Shown one piece after another: positions 62,162 through 64,000 of a DNA stretch of 64,000 bases (position 1 is its first letter; the number at the start of each line of letters is the position of its first letter). A model generated the notes under the pieces. The model was given only the letters and a program-made list of their open reading frames with translations. It was not told where the DNA came from and did not search any database. Position numbers and translations under genes: made by a program. Source of the stretch: Bacteroidaceae bacterium (lineage in GTDB: Bacteria > Bacteroidota > Bacteroidia > Bacteroidales > Bacteroidaceae); the NCBI GenBank assembly GCA_017379075.1, contig JAFNXL010000015.1, positions 103,214 to 167,213 on the forward strand, read 5' to 3'.

Positions 62162-64000
62162 TTACTTGGTGAACTTCAGCGCGAAACCGCCACCGGGAGC
62201 CATGTGAATCTTCATGGCAGAACCTGCCTTTACACTCTGGCCAGCCTTGAAGGCATAGTCGTCAGCACGGCGATGGGCATTCATACCATCAAGGAAGGAT
62301 TCCATCTTCCAGTTGCCTTCGCCCAGGAAGTCTGTGGGAACTGTAACGTCACGAGAAGTCCAGTTGGTGATGCCACCCACATACCAGGTGTTGCCCTTGC
62401 GGCGAGCAGAAACCACATACTCGCCCATTTCGCCCAACAAGAAACGGGTTTCGTCCCATACAGTGGGCACCTGTGCAATAAAGTCGGTACAGGGACCGCC
62501 CAGGTTCAGATAGTTGCTGGGGTTGTCACAAAGCATGCTCAGGGGAGATTCCAGAATCATGTAAAGACCGAGCTGGTGGCAACGGGTACCCTGGCTCATG
62601 GGTTCATAATAGTTAGCCACAAAGCGTCCCTTGCAGGAATTGAGCATGGCACCCTGGGTATAGTCCATGGGACCGGCAGCCTGACGGATGAAGGGAATTT
62701 GCGTGTCATACATCACCTGGTCACAGTCCTTATCGGCCCACTTCATCTGCTCCAGACCGGCAACGCCCTCAAAGTTGATGGCATTGGGGTATGTACGGTT
62801 CAGACCAGCGGGTTTGAACGCTCCGTGGAAGTCGATGAGCATCTTGTACTTGGCACACATCGCTGCTGCACGATAATAGAAATCGGTCATGGGCTGGTCA
62901 TCGCGGTCCATAAAGTCGACCTTGAATCCCTTGATACCCATTTCGCTGTAGTGGCGGCACACATTCTCCATGTCACGGTCGAACGCCCAGTAGCCAGCCC
63001 ACAGAATCAGGCCTACGTTCTTCTGCTTGGCATATTCCACCAGTCCCTTCAGGTCAATTTGGGGAATCACCTGCATGAGGTCTGCCTTCTTGTTTACGGC
63101 CCAACCTTCGTCCAGAATCACATATTCGATACCCTTCTTAGAAGCGAAATCGATGTAATACTTATAAGTCTCGTTGTTGATACCAGCCTTGAAGTCCACA
63201 CCAGAGATGTTCCAATAGTTCCACCAGTCCCAAGCCACCTTACCGGGGCGGATCCAAGAAATGTCCTCCACACGGCTGGGCGCACCCAGGATATAGCTCA
63301 GGTTGTTCTCGGCCATATCAATGTCCTTGCGGCTTACCATGGCGATGCGCCAGGGGAAGGTGCGGGGAGCCTCAACCTTTGCAATATAGTCGAAGCGAGT
63401 CTGCACCAACATCTGCAAGTTGTTATGTCCGCCCTGCTTAATTTCGTTGGGATAGGAAGCATTGATGCCACGGAAACGGCTTCCGTCAGCAATCAAATAA
63501 AGGCCGGGATAGTTCTCCAGATGAGTCTCTGTGATACAGAGTTTCACACCTTTAGCCGCATTCACCACCAAAGGAAGGAAGCTGTAACGCTTGCCGTCGA
63601 GCTTGCTCAGGTTGGCTGTCTCGTAATAGTTCTCAAAAGAGTTCTTGAACTGAGCCTCGGGCGCGTTGTTGGCATTGAAGTGGGGCACATAGGGAACCAC
63701 ACAAGTGGGATCGCCTGCAAACTTGTATTCAACGCCTTCGCTCAACACCTCAAAAGGTTTCTTCTCCTTGCTGGCGAAACGGTAGCAGATACCGTTGTCA
63801 TAAGCACGAAACTCAACAGAATAGTTACCGGCAAACTCCAGAGTCAGCACGTTGCAGTGGTCCTGCATGGTGGTCTGACGTGTGAAGGGCGAAGCAATCT
63901 CGGCATTGATCTCGCTGCGGCGTGCCTTCTTCACCTTGGCAGCCTCTCCCCAGGTTTTTCCTGTGCTGAGCTTCATACTGATTGCCGAAGGAGCCATTAC
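62162..64000 (-). CDS. Glycoside hydrolase family 97, retaining type, 5' end outside window
   Basis: A second GH97 enzyme, open to the right edge of the window, so the signal peptide and first residues are missing; about 613 residues are visible. The beta-sandwich N domain (VLTLEFAGNYSVEFRAYDNG) and the TIM barrel are present. DEGWAVNKK and GFKVDFMDRDDQ carry the Asp that serves as nucleophile in retaining GH97 enzymes, followed by NFEGVAGLE with candidate Glu residues. It differs widely in sequence from the copy at 24336-26282 and is not a recent duplicate. Alpha-galactosidase-like activity is likely by family; the substrate is unproven. Convergent with the hemerythrin-LuxR gene. Confidence 0.9.
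   Translation of the reverse strand, partial: VMAPSAISMKLSTGKTWGEAAKVKKARRSEINAEIASPFTRQTTMQDHCNVLTLEFAGNYSVEFRAYDNGICYRFASKEKKPFEVLSEGVEYKFAGDPTCVVPYVPHFNANNAPEAQFKNSFENYYETANLSKLDGKRYSFLPLVVNAAKGVKLCITETHLENYPGLYLIADGSRFRGINASYPNEIKQGGHNNLQMLVQTRFDYIAKVEAPRTFPWRIAMVSRKDIDMAENNLSYILGAPSRVEDISWIRPGKVAWDWWNYWNISGVDFKAGINNETYKYYIDFASKKGIEYVILDEGWAVNKKADLMQVIPQIDLKGLVEYAKQKNVGLILWAGYWAFDRDMENVCRHYSEMGIKGFKVDFMDRDDQPMTDFYYRAAAMCAKYKMLIDFHGAFKPAGLNRTYPNAINFEGVAGLEQMKWADKDCDQVMYDTQIPFIRQAAGPMDYTQGAMLNSCKGRFVANYYEPMSQGTRCHQLGLYMILESPLSMLCDNPSNYLNLGGPCTDFIAQVPTVWDETRFLLGEMGEYVVSARRKGNTWYVGGITNWTSRDVTVPTDFLGEGNWKMESFLDGMNAHRRADDYAFKAGQSVKAGSAMKIHMAPGGGFALKFTK

Overview
The window looks like chromosomal DNA from a gut- or host-associated Bacteroidales bacterium, possibly in or near Prevotellaceae; the family level is a guess. 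The evidence is a complete type IX secretion (T9SS) core operon of the porPKLMN type, secreted proteins with a shared C-terminal sorting-type tail, two GH97 glycosidases, an M60-like peptidase, a serpin, DUF1573, DUF2795 and DUF4838 proteins, and repeated use of the Bacteroidetes promoter (-33 TTG/TTTG, about 20 bp, then -7 TAnnTTTG). I found no rRNA, tRNA, CRISPR array, integrase or transposase.

Layout, left to right. 1-4255: 5' part of meaB, a DUF1573 protein, then a BlaR1-like M56 peptidase and its BlaI repressor, all on the minus strand. 4256-9560: a short 22-bp-period repeat, five AT-rich uncharacterised membrane or exported proteins, and a 900-bp gene-free zone made of repeat elements. 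9561-17057: housekeeping genes (waaA, gltX, pgpH, priA). 17079-23025: the T9SS core genes porN, porM, porL, porK and porP, transcribed right to left and running into priA. 23158-27770: metallophosphoesterase, GH97, DUF2795, PduO-type cobalamin adenosyltransferase and a decayed methyltransferase-like protein. 28320-40476: three very large secreted proteins (two tandem discoidin-domain paralogues and an M60-like metallopeptidase) with T9SS-type tails. 40572-49291: DUF4838 lipoprotein, a DUF6057-like membrane protein with a TolB-like lipoprotein carrying a CXXCH motif, nagB, a TPR membrane regulator and a serpin lipoprotein. 49315-52675: a truncated DUF6734 gene, AT-rich hypothetical genes and another repeat zone. 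52676-59383: a 2235-residue beta-helix-type surface protein with the same tail. 59384-64000: repeats, a 5'-truncated PepSY transporter relic, a hemerythrin/LuxR fusion regulator and a second GH97 gene cut by the window edge.

How it fits together (inference): the por operon would export the four tailed giants. M60, GH97, DUF4838 and nagB (glucosamine-6-phosphate) fit use of host or diet glycoprotein sugars, while the serpin would protect the surface from host or neighbour proteases. The meaB fragment and the adenosyltransferase both serve B12-dependent methylmalonyl-CoA mutase.

The least explained signal is non-coding. At least ten intergenic arrays have a period of exactly or nearly 22 bp. 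Each repeats its own short word three to five times, and many units hold a small inverted repeat in constant phase. Four of these arrays lie in two pairs of inverted, equal-length dispersed elements (276 bp and 205 bp) found at 8.9-9.5, 32.2 and 52.2 kb.
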